DNA of 64,000 nucleotides from Pterobdella sp. o SKG-2022 (GCA_964035795.1 OZ038321.1:14997971-15061970); one strand, 5' to 3'; positions 13,301 to 26,600 are shown, numbered from the stretch's first letter. Program-made: numbers and translations. The notes: generated by a model not told the origin, from the letters alone.

Positions 13301-13472
13301 ATTAAACTTGAATTAAAGTTTTTGAACTTTTTAAAAGAGATAATAAAATATATTTAGAGTGTCACATTTTTATTTATAGGGCCTCACTTGGAGATTAATA
13401 AAAGAGAAGCCTGCCTTTACGGCCATCTTCATCGGTTATTTCTACATTATTATCAATAATTACCTTTTATGA
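10297..13472 (+). CDS. PIP4P: Type I/II PtdIns-4,5-P2 4-phosphatase family (PIP4P/TMEM55), 7 exons
   Basis: Lysosomal/endosomal membrane protein of the TMEM55 family. Exons with matching phases: 10297-10324, 10442-10608, 10707-10813, 11668-11725, 12793-12842, 13055-13175, 13380-13472; 624 nt, about 207 aa, shorter than the roughly 260-280 aa vertebrate proteins through a brief N-terminus (MSSERTPLL, like the vertebrate ERSPLL start). Zinc-type Cys pairs follow in family order: [34 protein letters not shown]. Two hydrophobic segments form the C-terminus (exon 6 [19 protein letters not shown]; exon 7 [19 protein letters not shown]). The family's proposed catalytic CX5R reads CKAGSHK, with Lys in place of Arg. 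The fourth exon's acceptor and last two exon junctions were chosen because only they keep the frame. Assignment is secure; activity is doubtful. Confidence 0.9.
11364..11477 (-). repeat. Inverted duplication, arm 2 (copy of PIP4P exon 1)
   Basis: Reverse-complement copy of 10271-10384, lying in the PIP4P intron between exons 3 and 4. It keeps the exon-1 ATG and codons intact on the minus strand (MSSERTPLL, from 11452). It is flanked on both sides by near copies of a roughly 45-base sequence (about 11311-11360 and 11483-11526). Confidence 0.9.
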
Positions 13473-13780
13473 TCAAATTAATGGATTGTTTAGTAAAATT
13501 ATAATGTCTAATGAATTTTATTTTATTATCTATCATACTGAATTTAGTTATTTTGATTTTTCAACAACAATAAAAATTCTCAAAATATTTCATACAAAAA
13601 AGTTCGTTTCGTATAATTATAACTAAAAAAGTCAATTTTTGCAATCAAAATATATCAGTTGGTTATATTGCCTGGATGTACATATGATTTTTTGAAAAGT
13701 TCCATTTCTCAATCGGAATTCACTGGCTAAAAACTATACTTTCAATAAAAACCTAAAAAAATTTATCAACTATATGTAAT
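13473..13780. other. PIP4P 3' region, nothing recognised
   Basis: AT-rich sequence between the PIP4P stop codon and a LINE fragment. No coding or structural signal was found. Confidence 0.5.
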
Positions 13781-14860
13781 GTGAATACGTCTGAGTGGCA
13801 GGAAAGTCACATAGTCAGTGTATATAAGGGTAAAAGTGATGCTTTAAACAGGTCTAACTATAGGGGTTTGAATTTAATTGATCAGGTTATGAAAGTTTTG
13901 GAGCGCGTAGTGGAAGGTTTTATCAGACAAAGAGTGGTGATTAATGAATGCAATGTGGTTTTATACAAGGTCGGGGTACAACTGATGCCATATTTATCTT
14001 CCGTCAGTTAAGGAAAAGCATCTGGTTGCTGGTAAGCCCCTCTACTTAGCATTCATTGATTTGGAAAAAGCCTTTGACAGAGTGCCACGAGAGACTGAAG
14101 GCAATGGGTACACAAGAAATGCAGCGGCATAAAAGGCCCTCTAACTTCGGATCTTAACTTCCAATGCGCTCGTTGCCTTGGTACAGCACGGCCTGTTGAT
14201 GGGAGATTAGTAAAGGAAGTGATGATTGGTGATGAAAAACTGGAAGTTGTCCCAGAGTTCTGTTATCTGCAGTGGTGGATGTGAGCTTGCTTCAATAACA
14301 CGTTGTAAGTGTGCCTGGGCTAAATTTCGCCAACTTCTTCCACTCCTTACTAATCGTCATTTATCATTATTGACCAGAGGCCGTGTCTATTCAACCTGTG
14401 TCAAAAGAGCTATGTTACATGCTGCTGAAACATAGCCCGTTAGTTTCCACTATGAACAGCCTTAGACGAAATGACCTTGCCATGATTCGCTGGATGTGCA
14501 ACATCAAAACGAATGATAACGTTTGCTCTCACTCACTCCTTTCAAAACTTGGCATTCGGGATGTTGAGGTAGTTCTTCGTACAAGCAGGATGAGGTGGTT
14601 GGGACATGTAGAGAGTAGCGTGGGTTGGATTTCTCAGGTGCGAAAGTTGGGTTTAGATGCTTGCAAGAAGCCTGGTAGGCCCAAAAAGACTTGGAATGAG
14701 CTCATTGAATGATAAAAGAAAGCTACACATGGTTTGTGCGAATCCACTCGATCGCTCTGAATGGAAAGGCCGACTTCGAGATAGAACTTTCAAAAAGCCC
14801 AACCCTTGGTAAAGGAAAACGGGCTATAAAAAGGATTTGATAGATTGATTGATTGATTGA
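13781..14860 (+). mobile_element. Degenerate LINE: reverse transcriptase and 3' end with (TGAT)n-type tail
   Basis: Reads in broken frames. The RT start has SEWQESHIVSVYKGKSD, NYRGLNLIDQVMKVLERVVE and then LYLAFIDLEKAFDRVPRE near 14040-14095 (motif A region). A gap follows, and then the C-terminal end SMRWLGHVESS-like and GRPKKTWNELIE at 14590-14712. The element ends in a non-coding part and a tail of GATTGATTGATTGA near 14845. Frameshifts and an internal deletion make it inactive. The same 3' end recurs inverted at 15759 and 23443. Confidence 0.8.
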
Positions 14861-14867
14861 ATCATAA

Positions 14868-14950
14868 AAACACGACAAAACTTGAATTTTTTATTTTGAC
14901 GAAGCTTTTCGATATATTCTTTATCATCATTAGGTAACCAAACTATATGT
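14868..14950 (-). repeat. Penelope-type terminal repeat remnant with hammerhead-like core
   Basis: On the minus strand it holds CTAATGA, a GATA...TATC hairpin and GAAA, followed by AGCTTCGTCAAAATAAA. This resembles the terminal repeats of Penelope-like elements, which carry hammerhead ribozyme motifs. The core box differs from CTGANGA at one position. Confidence 0.4.
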
Positions 14951-15427
14951 AAATTATTCAATACAAAATATTGAATTTTATGTGATTTCTTCACAATAGG
15001 AAGAATTTAAAACCAAAACATACGATGTTTCCAAAAAACCTATATAAAATATTATATGTAGTAATGAATTAAATGATTTTTGCACAAACTATATTTAATT
15101 AGTGTTATAAATTTGATCGTTTGTTCTTTTAAATTTCTTCGTATTATTTCTTATTAATTAATTCGAATATTTTGAATAGATTTCAATTTTCAAACTCATA
15201 ATGACTAATAAACTCATGCATTGCATGTGAGACCGCACATTTATACGAGAACAATCTTCTATAACTTCTCATTTGCATATTATTCAAGGGAGATTTTGAA
15301 CTATTTTGAAAATATTCTATAAAAACGATATTTGTTGAAATATTGAAAAAATTTTCACTTGAGCAGTTTTAAATATCACTTTAATAATATTTTAGTAATA
15401 TATATCATATTCCATTAATAAATATTT
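14951..15427. other. AT-rich non-coding
   Basis: No gene, repeat or structural element recognised between LINE-related sequences. Confidence 0.4.
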
Positions 15428-15703
15428 AAAATCGAACCTCCAAACAGCAGTTTTTCTGTTATCTTTCATCTTCTTCGGCAGAGCTATTTATCTTCGAAAT
15501 CTCAAAATCAGTCGAATACAAACACCAGACCAACCTTCTGTATAGCGTTCATGAGTACATCTTCAATAATACCTCCACATTTCCAATGTCCTGGTGTTTT
15601 CGTCAACGTTAAATGCGTCTACATGCTCGTAGGAAAGCGAACGAATCGTATCTGTTTAACTCCCAGACTAAATGAAACATTCGATCGATGTTTTCAACAC
15701 TAA
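15428..15703 (+). other. Unassigned open stretch, possible exon or transposon fragment
   Basis: A stop-free plus-strand frame of about 90 codons ending at TAA 15701-15703. It is richer in G+C than its surroundings, with a possible splice acceptor (AACAG) just before 15448. The C-terminal half has several Cys and basic residues (FQCPGVFVNVKCVYMLVGKR and NRICLTPRLNETFDRCFQH). I do not recognise a family. It could be the last exon of an unseen plus-strand gene or part of a mobile element, since a LINE tail follows within 60 bases. Confidence 0.3.
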
Positions 15704-15758
15704 CATCATTATGTTTTAATAGTTATCTTCATCTGTTTATTTTCATTTTGTGTCTTTA

Positions 15759-15811
15759 ATCAATCAATCAAATCCTATTTATAGCCCTTTTTCCTTTACC
15801 AAGGGTTGATA
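15759..15811 (-). mobile_element. LINE 3'-end fragment
   Basis: Reverse complement of the 3' end at 14800-14858: a CAATCAATCAAATCC tail followed by TATAGCCC, TTTCCTTTACCAAGG. Only the last 50 or so bases were inserted, as happens with 5'-truncated LINE copies. Confidence 0.75.
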
Positions 15812-16293
15812 TTATTATATAATATAGCTTTTGTTAATTTTCAAAAAATATTTGGGCATTCAAAACGCTTTCACTTGTTGGAGTGTGCATGCATTACATT
15901 TTTAGATTCCATTTTTATCGTTTATGCTTTAATGTTTTAAAATTGATAAAAATGTTTCACTAAATGCTCATAAATGGAATGTATGTGTATTGTTGACTTA
16001 ATCGTTGTAATCAAGTATGGCTTCAACATGCTTAATATTTGAGACTTAAACTTATGGGAATTCTATCATAAATGCTTTAGAACTGTTCTCTATAACTATC
16101 TAATAAAAGTTAATTTTTACTGATCATTTCCCATCTTTTTATCGTTAATAGTTTAATAAAAATTTAAAATTTTTCAATGAATTCACAATGATATGCGAAA
16201 GAATCAATTAGAATCCACATCAAGATGGGAACAATTACAGAGGTCAATATCAAAAGTTCCTTAGTATAAAACCCGATAATCCATTATGAAGCC

Positions 16294-16912
16294 TCAAAAG
16301 CAGTGGTGTTCATTGACGCACCACACATACTCCAATGTGTTGACGTCGTATTTGCCACACATGTATTCCAGACACACAGCAGTGAGGTCTGTGTAAAGAC
16401 GCTTCTTTTTATCGTTTTTCAAATTTATTTCATATCTTAATCTATTTTTAAAATCTTCTTTATAGGTTTTTTCAGAGTTTATATCATCGGAATAATTGTT
16501 CTTTATCTTTGTTTCTATGTATATGTTATCTTCATTGCTAAAATCTTTTTTCCTCGTCAAAAGGTTCTTCCAAAGTTTTCTTAAATTTTTTTCTTTTTCC
16601 TGTGCATTCACTTCTTTTGAACCGTTTTCTTTTTCACTGAAAGTAATTCTTGTTTAGTTTTGTTTGATTTATTGAAAAAACACATTTCTTATTCAAAAAA
16701 TAACCCACTCCTGGTATTCCAAAGTTTTTTCTGAAAAATTAAAATCAATCGATAACTGAGGTTTAAAAATTTAAGCTAACTTGAAAAGAACTATCAAAGA
16801 AAAATTCTCATTTTGAATAAATTTACTACATTAATTTATAAAGACTTAAACCTTTGGGTAAAAAAGCACAACTCGAAGATATCAATAGGAGCAAAATAAG
16901 GGACGACAGCAT
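16294..16912 (-). CDS. Putative secreted peptide precursor with Cys-rich C-terminus, 3 exons
   Basis: Exon 1 (about 16853-16912) encodes a clear signal peptide, MLSSLILLLLISSSCAFLPK. A small exon near 16700-16728 (KTLEYQ) and the main exon 16294 to about 16635 join with matching phase. The middle is Lys/Glu/Asn-rich. A tetrabasic site KKKR precedes the last 35 residues, which begin LYTDLTAVCLEYMCGKY and end VWCVNEHHCF with four Cys. Signal peptide, charged spacer, basic cleavage site and a short four-Cys end are the build of a neuropeptide, hormone or other secreted peptide. I do not recognise a family. The main exon and signal exon are solid; the middle exon is inferred from phase and splice sites only. 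Confidence 0.6.
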
Positions 16913-17661
16913 TTTGAAGGCATGAAGAAAATAGAAGTTTCCTCGAAACAAGAGAGTTTTATACTTGAAGAAATTTTAATCAAGGAACTATCTGCATATT
17001 AATGATGCTGATGATAAAGTCAACAATTATTTACATTTTAATGGAACTTTGAACAAGCACACGTAGGGGGTTTTTTCTGAAGATAACTTTAAGGATTTAA
17101 AAAAGAAACCATTTTTGAAGTCTTTTCAAATTAAAATAGTGCAAAAAACGTACGCTTGAACGTTTTTTTGTTTCAAACGCGTTTCTTCATTCTTTCAAAT
17201 GAATAAATTATTCTATTTTATAAAGCTCGCAAAAAGACTTCAAATATTAGTGAACAAATTATTAAGCATATAAATTGATATTTTATGACAATCATCTCAT
17301 GAAAATATTTTAGGATACCGAAAATCTTTGTTTTTTATAATAAAAATAAATTTTTTTTGTAAAAATTTATTAAAATGCTAACATTTCCTCAAACCAATCT
17401 ATTTTAAATAAGATTTACAATTTCAGAATTATAAAAACGAAGATCAATGGTTTCTAATTCAAAAAAATAAAAATCACGATAAATAGTTCGTCAAGCTTTT
17501 ATAAAACTACTTGGTAACTACAAAATCATGCTACATAAGATATGCTACATAATGCCTAATTTACAAAATAAGCTCTGATTAGTCGTAATTGATGCTGATC
17601 ATGTTGAATTGGTAGTTAATAAAGTAATAAGATTTTATAGTCCTCCATATGACTTTGAGCC
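16913..17661. other. Intergenic between the peptide gene and OPLAH 3' end
   Basis: The low-coordinate part should hold the promoter of the minus-strand peptide gene and the rest the 3' UTR of the oxoprolinase. No distinct element was seen. Confidence 0.4.
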
Positions 17662-20600
17662 TCACTGCTTGCCATAACCACCACCACCAGGGGTCTTCAG
17701 CACGAAGACGTTCTTAGTAAAAGATTCAACAATATGATTATAATCGATAAATGTTTTTAATATCATTGCAACATTTTGAGACTAAATACTTTTATACTTG
17801 ATAATCTCAAAGCAGAATCTTCAAACAGCCATGTAATCGTATATATATATATATATCCTGCTTTATCTCACCATCGGTGAAATTAATGTTGCCATTCAAA
17901 TACATCAACGAACCCATGGCTGGACAGCAATAGTGCACTTGCCTCCAAGATTGTATGGCAGGCCCCCTTTTAATAACACATTCTCTCCGCATTTACCATT
18001 CCCCCCTCCTTTCGAGATATAATTAATTATAGTATTGGCAATATGTTCATATTTTAATTTTTTTTATTTCCATTAATTTCAACTTTAAATAACATGAGTA
18101 AAATTTCACAATAAAATATAGGAAAAAAAATTCAGTTGAAATGCTGAAATAACCTAAATACGCAGGAAAAACTTTTTTGTTTTTTAGTGTTTTAATTTAT
18201 TTGTTAGGAACATTCACGTAATGAAATTAATTTGTCATAACACTATATAACCACAATAAAAATCATGTGAGGCTAAACAGCACAATGCAGGCACCTTCGA
18301 GTCCATAAGGAGAAAACACCCTGCGCTCACTCAGAACCGACAAGGTGAGAGGCCTTCGGAACAGAAACCGCCTCTCAACGCCGTCTCCTCCTTTATACTT
18401 CCCCTCTCCACCACTCCCATTATTCAATGAGAACTTTTCTATTATTACTGGGTATCTGTAAGGTAGACGAGTTTAATAATATGTAAATTAGTTTCTTGAA
18501 TATTATATAACTTATATTAAATTTGCATGAAGATATTTATGAATTTTTAAAAGATTAACTCAAAATTCTTGTAACCACCTTTTCTCCATCACCTCAACAT
18601 CAGTAATACGAGTGTTTGTCATGTGGCTGTGCACCCCACTCCTGCCATTCCAACCTGGCCCCTGTGGAGCAATTAATGTTCATATCATTCCAAAGCTATT
18701 TGATTAAAGGTAACTGATGTTTTTCGCGTATTTTGAAAGTTATTTAGCGTTCAACGCGGATTTCTATTAGAAGGGAATACAACCAGCCATAGTCAGTTAA
18801 TATGTTTTTAAAATTTTTATTTAGTTATATTTTACATATTGTGTATAATTGGCACTTATATAGAACGACACTAACAGCTCCAGAGCCTCCAGCCACAGTT
18901 TCATAATATCCCACACTTTTGTCTCCAAATGATATGTTGTTCATGCATCCCTGTTGGAAGATGGTGGTTCCAGCAGAGTTCCAAATATTATTATATAGTA
19001 AGTGTTTCAATGAAATCAACTTCAAATATGAATCAGTCAACATTTTTAAATTTATTTTTCACCAATTTAAGTAATTTTTTTTTTCACAGAAAGTGAAAGA
19101 AAAAAATACTGCTAATAAAATAAATAATAAAAGCAGCACCTGGGATGCGGAGCAGACAGCAAAAGTCTTGAAGATAACATCGACCAATCTTTGTGACGTC
19201 AGTACATTGCCTCCCACCACTGCAGCTTCTTCTGAAGGGTTGAGGATGCTGTGGTCTGGGATTATTATTTCGATGGGTTCCAAGCAGCCCTGTGAAAGTT
19301 TGAATGCAGCTTTGAATGGTTTTAATCAAAACTAAATAAAATAATGTTTGATGGAAATTTAACAATTAGGAATAAAAAAATTTGAATAAGCGAAGTAATA
19401 AAACTTGCTAAAAAAATGAAATCTGCGCAACATTAAAAGCCACCTGGTTCAAGGGAATATCTTTGGCCAGCATGCATCTGATGCAGTAGATTATGGCTGA
19501 GTAAGTGATGGCTTTTGGTGCATTTATATTGCTGTACACTTGACAAGAACTGCCCGTGAAGTCGAACTTCGATGTTTTCTTGAAGTTATTCATTGTTTTT
19601 TAATGGCTTTATAAATTAATTTAATAATAAATATAATATAAAAAAAATTATGTATGTAAAAAATCATTTTAAATTATCGATATAAATCAAAAAAATGAAT
19701 CAAAAAAGCTAACATCATCATTAATGGTGACGGTGAGTTTAATGTCAAAGCCCTGATCCATCTTGTCCTCTCCATGCAGCACCTTCTGCGAAGACTTTAT
19801 GCCATCGGCAACTCTTTTCATCATGTCACAAACTGCGTACTTTGTTGTCAACTGCGGCAATGTTTTTATAAATTAAAATATAAAATAATTATTTTTAGCA
19901 TTTTACATTTTTAAAAAAATCAATTGTGTTTATTCATTTTTGTACACGATGAGTAGCGCCCTGCGAAGTGCACCTATTACACTACCAACACCCCAGTCTG
20001 GTTGACTGATTGTCGATTCACTTACAAACATAGAAAAAATGATTTTATGATAAGATTGCCAAAAGTAGAGACTTATGAAAACCTTCAATATAAATTGATA
20101 AAACACACCTGAATATTCTTCATGTAGAACTGCACAACATCGAGACCATAGGATTCGATGAGAGCCAGCATGAGAGATTGGCCCTGTGCATGGGGTTGAT
20201 GGCACTTGTGAATGAGTTTTAATAACTTAATGGTGAAACAATCCACTTTTAAACTAGACATCCAACCTACACTCACTAAATTTAAAAATTCTATATATTA
20301 AATATTTTTCATAAAGCTTTAGTAAATTGAAAAATATTCTGTGATTTGAAATTTAAATAAATAATCACAAAGAGACCTTTTTGTTGGCAGCAATTTGGGC
20401 GTGCAGATCACTGATGTTGTCTTTGAGATTTCGAGAACCACTACAACCTGGGTGCTTGCTTGGCTCATTGAAGCTGGCAACCAACTCTGTCGTGAAAGGT
20501 TTTGTTTAACTCTCAAACATTTTCGCACGCATTTAAAAATTATTTTATTAAAACCTATTCAGAACGAAAGGAACTTAGTTGAAAATTGTGACAACAAGAA

Positions 20601-23600
20601 TGTAACCAATGTCTCATACCAGTTTCGTTGAAGACTCCTTTTTTGACAAGAAAAAACGACTTGAAAACAGCTCCTTCTTCGTGGATGCTTTTGGAGTCTG
20701 ATGGCATAGAGCCAGGAGTGCTGCCTCCAATGTCTGCATGGTGACCCCTGCTTGCCACGAAAAACACTGGTTTGGATGACTTGTGGTGAAACACCTGAGT
20801 GTTAAGTCATTATTTGGTGTATTTGTCGTTTATAATCAACATCATAATTCAGAACAAAAATCTTTGAAGACTATTAATATATTTTTCTTTCATTTAAAAT
20901 AATAATTAAATTTATAAAAACAAAAAAAAGACCGGAGTGATGACAGTGAGGTCAGGCAAATGACTGCCACCAGCTGAAGGGTGGTTTGACAAGATCACAT
21001 CCCCCTCTTCTATGTGGTCTCCAACGCTTTGCACCTTGCAACGTTTCATTGTTTTAAAACTAAATTTCCTTTGTTAGAACTTTATAAATAGATTTTTCCA
21101 AATCCGGTATTATCAAATTTTTCAGACATATCATTCATGATTGAATACAAAAACTGTACATATCAAACAAAGCATATTGAGACCTGGTATTGCACGGCTT
21201 GCTGCATTGAGCCTAGGTGCACTGGTATGTGGGGAGCATTTGATACCAAACCACCATCAGGACTAAACAGTGCACATGAGAAATCAAGCCTTTCCTTAAA
21301 TAGATCCAGTTTATAGCAATATATATTAAAAAAAGTATTGTGAATATTCCTCACTTTGATGTTGGTAGATATGGCGGTTCTCTGGAGAATTCTAAAAAGG
21401 GTACAACAAAGCAAACATTGACTGTTTATTAGAAGAAATTAACTAACAATTCAATTCAAAAAAAATAATTTGATAGATTCTTAATTTTTGTTTTATAATT
21501 AAATAGTTAATTATATATAATAAAACTTGAGAAAATGTAAATGTAAATCATGAAGATATGTTTTTAAATTATAAAAACTAAAGCTTGTATATAAAATGAA
21601 GCAATATGTTACCTGCCCATCTGCTCAGCGATGCTCATAAAGCGGTTTGAAAACAACGACAAATGTACCGGGTTTAAGTTCAAGTTGATGCTTGTATCAG
21701 ATCTACTCTTTATCTGTGGGGTAATCATTCCAATAGCTGTTGTGGGTATTTTTATGATTTCTAAATTTTGTATCATAGACTAAAATAATATATTAATTAT
21801 ATTAGATATACACGTTGTACATTTTTGAGGTAAAAAAACATTAAGTATTTATTAATCTAAAGCACAAAGCTATTCGTAAGTCTAACTTACATTATCAAGT
21901 AATTCACTTGATAATGTGCCTCACAGTTTGACTTAGGCTACTACTAGGTCATCAAACTCTTACACATGTCCCAGTAACTGGGTTTGGCAGCAGTCGATTT
22001 AGAATATTGATACTACTTAAAGTCGAATTTAAACTAAGCCATTTATCTAGGAAAAAATTGCATATACTACAGGTCGGAGTTAACGTAGAACTTGAAACTA
22101 TCAACATCCGCCGTTCCCAATTCATTGATTGAATTCAAACTTAACTTTACAAATAAATAAAATTTTCTTCTTGTCTTAGAAAAATCATACTGAAAAGCTC
22201 CATGAGAAAACTCCCTACCGTGATGCTAATGTCCCTTTTTTTGGTGAAGCTTGCCACTGCTGTAGGCTCGATCAGAATGGTGCTGGAGTCAAGGTGTAAG
22301 AAATAAAAATTGAATTAATATAATGTTGTTCATATATTAAATGAACTAGATATAAAATAATCAAAGTTTCAGATATAATCATTGTTCATAGCGTGCATGT
22401 ATTCTAAGCACAAATCACTGTTTAATAATCCATTTTTACCCCGCTTCACAAACCTGTTATTATCAATTAAAAGAGCAGGCCCCGTTATAGAATCTTCAGT
22501 ATCCATTTCCTCAATTTTATATATGGGAGTTTGTAGGTTTCCTTCCTGGTAAAACACCTTACACGTCTGTAAAGGGAGGCAAGCATGTAGTGGCAATGAA
22601 TGGTTGTAAAAAAAACTTGAAGTAGATCTAGGAATTATGAAAGGAATATTTGAAAATTAAATATTTTAATACCCTCAGAGAGTATGGTCAACCTTAAATT
22701 AAAATATAATCTGACGCTTGTTTATTTTGGAACAAGATATAAAAAATTTTCTTATTAAATTATCATTTTAACTCACAATTTTAATGTAAATCGATAAAAT
22801 TGTTTTAGTGTTATTCAATGTACGAATATTTTCGTAAGATAAACTTATCAAATACATTGGTCCACTCGTTAATGCACTCTCAATGTAATGTAATGTTAAT
22901 TGGTATTTATAAAGCGCTTTTCCATATAGATCGAAGCTCCTGCTACAAAATTAATGTAGCGGAAACACACTGTGAAACAAGTAGTAATTGTCGGCCGACA
23001 TAAAATTGAACCCGGTATCTTTGGATAATTAATCTAATGCTCTACCAGCTGAGTTATACTGGCCAACGCCCAAAAAAAAGTTTTGGAATTTACTAAGTTT
23101 ATTTTTCAATGAAAAAAACCATATCAAACACACAATAAAAAATCCTATATGGAAACGCAAGCTTCAATCATAATTTAAGCTAAATTTCAATTAACCTATA
23201 ATTAATATGGTAGCCTACGTAATACTCTTGAAAAACTAACATCTCTAGAGGATTTTGATGGTGTTTTCTCAATATTTTCCACATCAGATTGCACAATAGA
23301 CTTGCCCAAAGCTTTCACTCTCACGCTGTCAACCACGATAGCCCTTTCCTTCAATAAGAAACCAAACTCTTGTTCAAACCTTTGGTGTTTTTATGTGTCA
23401 ATTAAGATTCTTAATTCTCAAAAATTGACAAAATGCATAAAAAATCAATCAATCAAATCCTTTTTATAGCCCGTTTTCCTTTACCAAGGATTGGGCTTTA
23501 AAATGTATAAACAAAAAATCTAAATTAAAAAAGTATAATATTCTAAACAAATTCCAAATTTTTTACGTTTTGTAGCCCCAAACGATTTAAACTGTACACA

Positions 23601-26600
23601 TTAAATCATGATAACTTTTTATTGAAGAGTTCAAAAATATTTTCCTGAGCACAGTCATAATGGGTGGACGACTTGGGTCCATTGGTGCAAATGAGCGAGT
23701 ATTCTGTGTTCTCGAACCTCAAGTGTAGATAGACCACTGTTTGTATTCTTTCACTGAAAGATCAGTGCATGGTTCCAATGTAATATTTGAATACTTAAAT
23801 AGAACTATTAACAAAATTAAGATAGTTGAATACTTGCGTGAAACTCATTAGGACTTCATAAGCCTCAATGCTACCGCCATAAAAGTATTTTTAAAAGTTA
23901 TTGAATAAAGCACATACGACGTATTTATAAAATAATATATTCAGTATTATATTTATTAATTTAATTGTTTCAAATAATTCCGGTACCTTGGAAAAAGCTG
24001 TTCCTTTAGCTCCAATATACACTTATCAATCAATTTCTTCGCCAATTTGTTGATGTGGTCGTAGCTTTCTATAAATACATTAAGTTGCATTAGCAAAGTT
24101 TCGTGTACTTTATCTATTTTTAAAAAGATTCATAATCATTTAATTCAGTTTAAAATTAAAGATTTCTAGCTATCATTAACTAAATATTCAAAACTACAAT
24201 AACTCTTCAGATACATCGCATGTATATAAATTTTAACTTATTTATGCCACAAAACGAGAATTTCAACACAATTATTACAAAAAATATAATTTTTATACTT
24301 ATAAGCGTTTCACGATAAGCCTGAACTTATCGAAAGCTTTTAGTTTATAAAAATTATTAAAATTCTTGAATTTGACGTAAAATTTAAATAAGTTTAAATT
24401 TTAAATTTAAATAAGTTTAAATTTTAAATATTTTTTTTTATTCTTTGTTATTTTCTACAATACTTAATCTATAAACTTTCATTAGACCTGCGTTGAAGAC
24501 TAGAGTACAGGAGAGTTGATGTTCCACAACGACATCAGCCAGAGCCATGCCGTATGCAGAGAGCAGACTCGAGTGTCTGTGTGGACAGTGCATGGTTGGC
24601 TCTTTTATTTCATTCATTGATATGCTGAGCCATTCAAAAACAGATGATTCACTATTCATTTAAAAACTCTGATATTTCGTCATATATATACATTTAAGTT
24701 ATTTTAAAAGTTAGGTAAAATGAATAAAAATTGGATAAGCTTTAAAACATAGAGATGGATACTTGTGAATGAAGACAGTTTCAATGTTGAGGTTTTTGGC
24801 GATAGCACAGGCATGCTGGCCTGCAGCCCCTCCGAAGCAGTTTAGCACGTGGTCTGAGGTGTTGAAGCCCTTTGCCTGCAGAGCATTCGTGTCACATGGT
24901 TTTAAAGGGTTTTAATGTTTTTCTATTTTATAACCATAATAATACTCTAATGACCTAAACTTCTCCAATTTTCACTAAACCTAAAATAAATTAAATAAAA
25001 AATTTTTAATAAAAACACGAATTAAATAGAATATAACTGTTGTTACTTCAGTGAGGTTTCTGATAGGTCGGCACATTGACTCGTTGGCTACCGCTATGAA
25101 TCCCAGAGCCACTTCCTCGGAAGTCATCAGCTTTGAGCCTTTGGCTTTGTTGAAGACGTTTATCTGTTTGTATCATTCAGTTAATTATAAGTTTACAGAA
25201 AGTTTCATGTTGTTCAGATATCAAAAATGTTTGGTCTGAATCGTTTTCCTATTAGGTTAATTTATTTATTCATGATTATAAACTTATTTTATTCAAAAAT
25301 TTAAATTTATTGATAAGATTATACATAAAAAATAAGAACAGATATTTTTCATTTATTGTAGACCTAAATACCTGTTTAAAACTAAAAAAATCGTTATTTG
25401 AAATATTAAATCTTTCTCCAGTTATTTCTACCTCTTGCGTGAGCTTCTCGAAGGCTCGATGGACAGCCTCGAGGTCAAGAGATTGATCCTCATTCGGTCC
25501 GAACACCATGGGAAAGTGAGAGGGTTGCAGCCTCCCCAGAAGGAGGTTGGCGTCAGTGATGGTCAAGGGGCCGTCTGGTGGGTTATATTGTATACATTTG
25601 TTTCATCAACTTATCAGATGTAACGTAGGTATCATACTATTTTCAAAAGTGACAAGACGTGTTTTAAAAATTGGAAAGCTGAATAAATAAATGATGTTTC
25701 AAAAACATAACAAGCTAAAATCAATTGGATAACTATTAACAAATACCTCACCACACTAAAACAACAGCTGACACCGCTCACTTTTGCGATAAGACATGGG
25801 TCCAGGGTGGGCTCCTGCTGACTCTGGCCCCACATAGAAGAGTCCTGACCTGAATGATAATATCGAGCCTCCACCAGCCGCCACTGTCTTTATGTCCAAC
25901 TTTTAATGAGTTTGTATACAGTGTTGAGACTTTATCCGATATTTCTAATGTATTTTTTCGTTTAACGTTTTTATAATGCACATATTAATACGTGGTTTAA
26001 GGGTTCCAAATTATTCTGGTATTCTTTTTATTTTTAATTTAGTTCCATGTTATTCAGTGAATTATTTGTTTTAGTTTTACAAAAGCCTGAGTAAAAGTTT
26101 GAAACTCATCGATTTTTTTAGTTATTGATTTGATATTGAAATTTAAGTGAAAAAAAAAGCTTCGTAAATTTTTCAAAACTCAATACAATTAACGCTTTAT
26201 AAGTGAATTTATAAGAAAACAAGTGAATTCTTATTTTATGTAGAGTATAAACATATTAAGATATTAATTATGAATATTACATATATATTAAATATATAGA
26301 TTAGTTATAGATTTTACAACTGTTGTATTTCAAATTGAAACTCATTGGTTTTGAACCTGGGCTGTCATTATCTTCACTGATCCAATGTTACTTTCCATCA
26401 CTTCCTCCAACAACCCTGCATATCTGCTTACATCCGTTGAAGTGCCTTTGGTTAGAAATTATGATTTTGAGCATTCTTCAAACAAATTTAATTCATGTTA
26501 AAACGCCTACTCTTTTAAATAATGCCTTTGAACAACGCTTTTTTAACTAATTATAACTTCAATTGCAAGAAATCTCCAATGAAAACCACAGCAACATGAA

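Noticed and set aside
23000..23067. tRNA gene on the minus strand
   Set aside because: A and B boxes are present, but the acceptor stem does not close and the sequence runs on into the SINE body found in two other copies.
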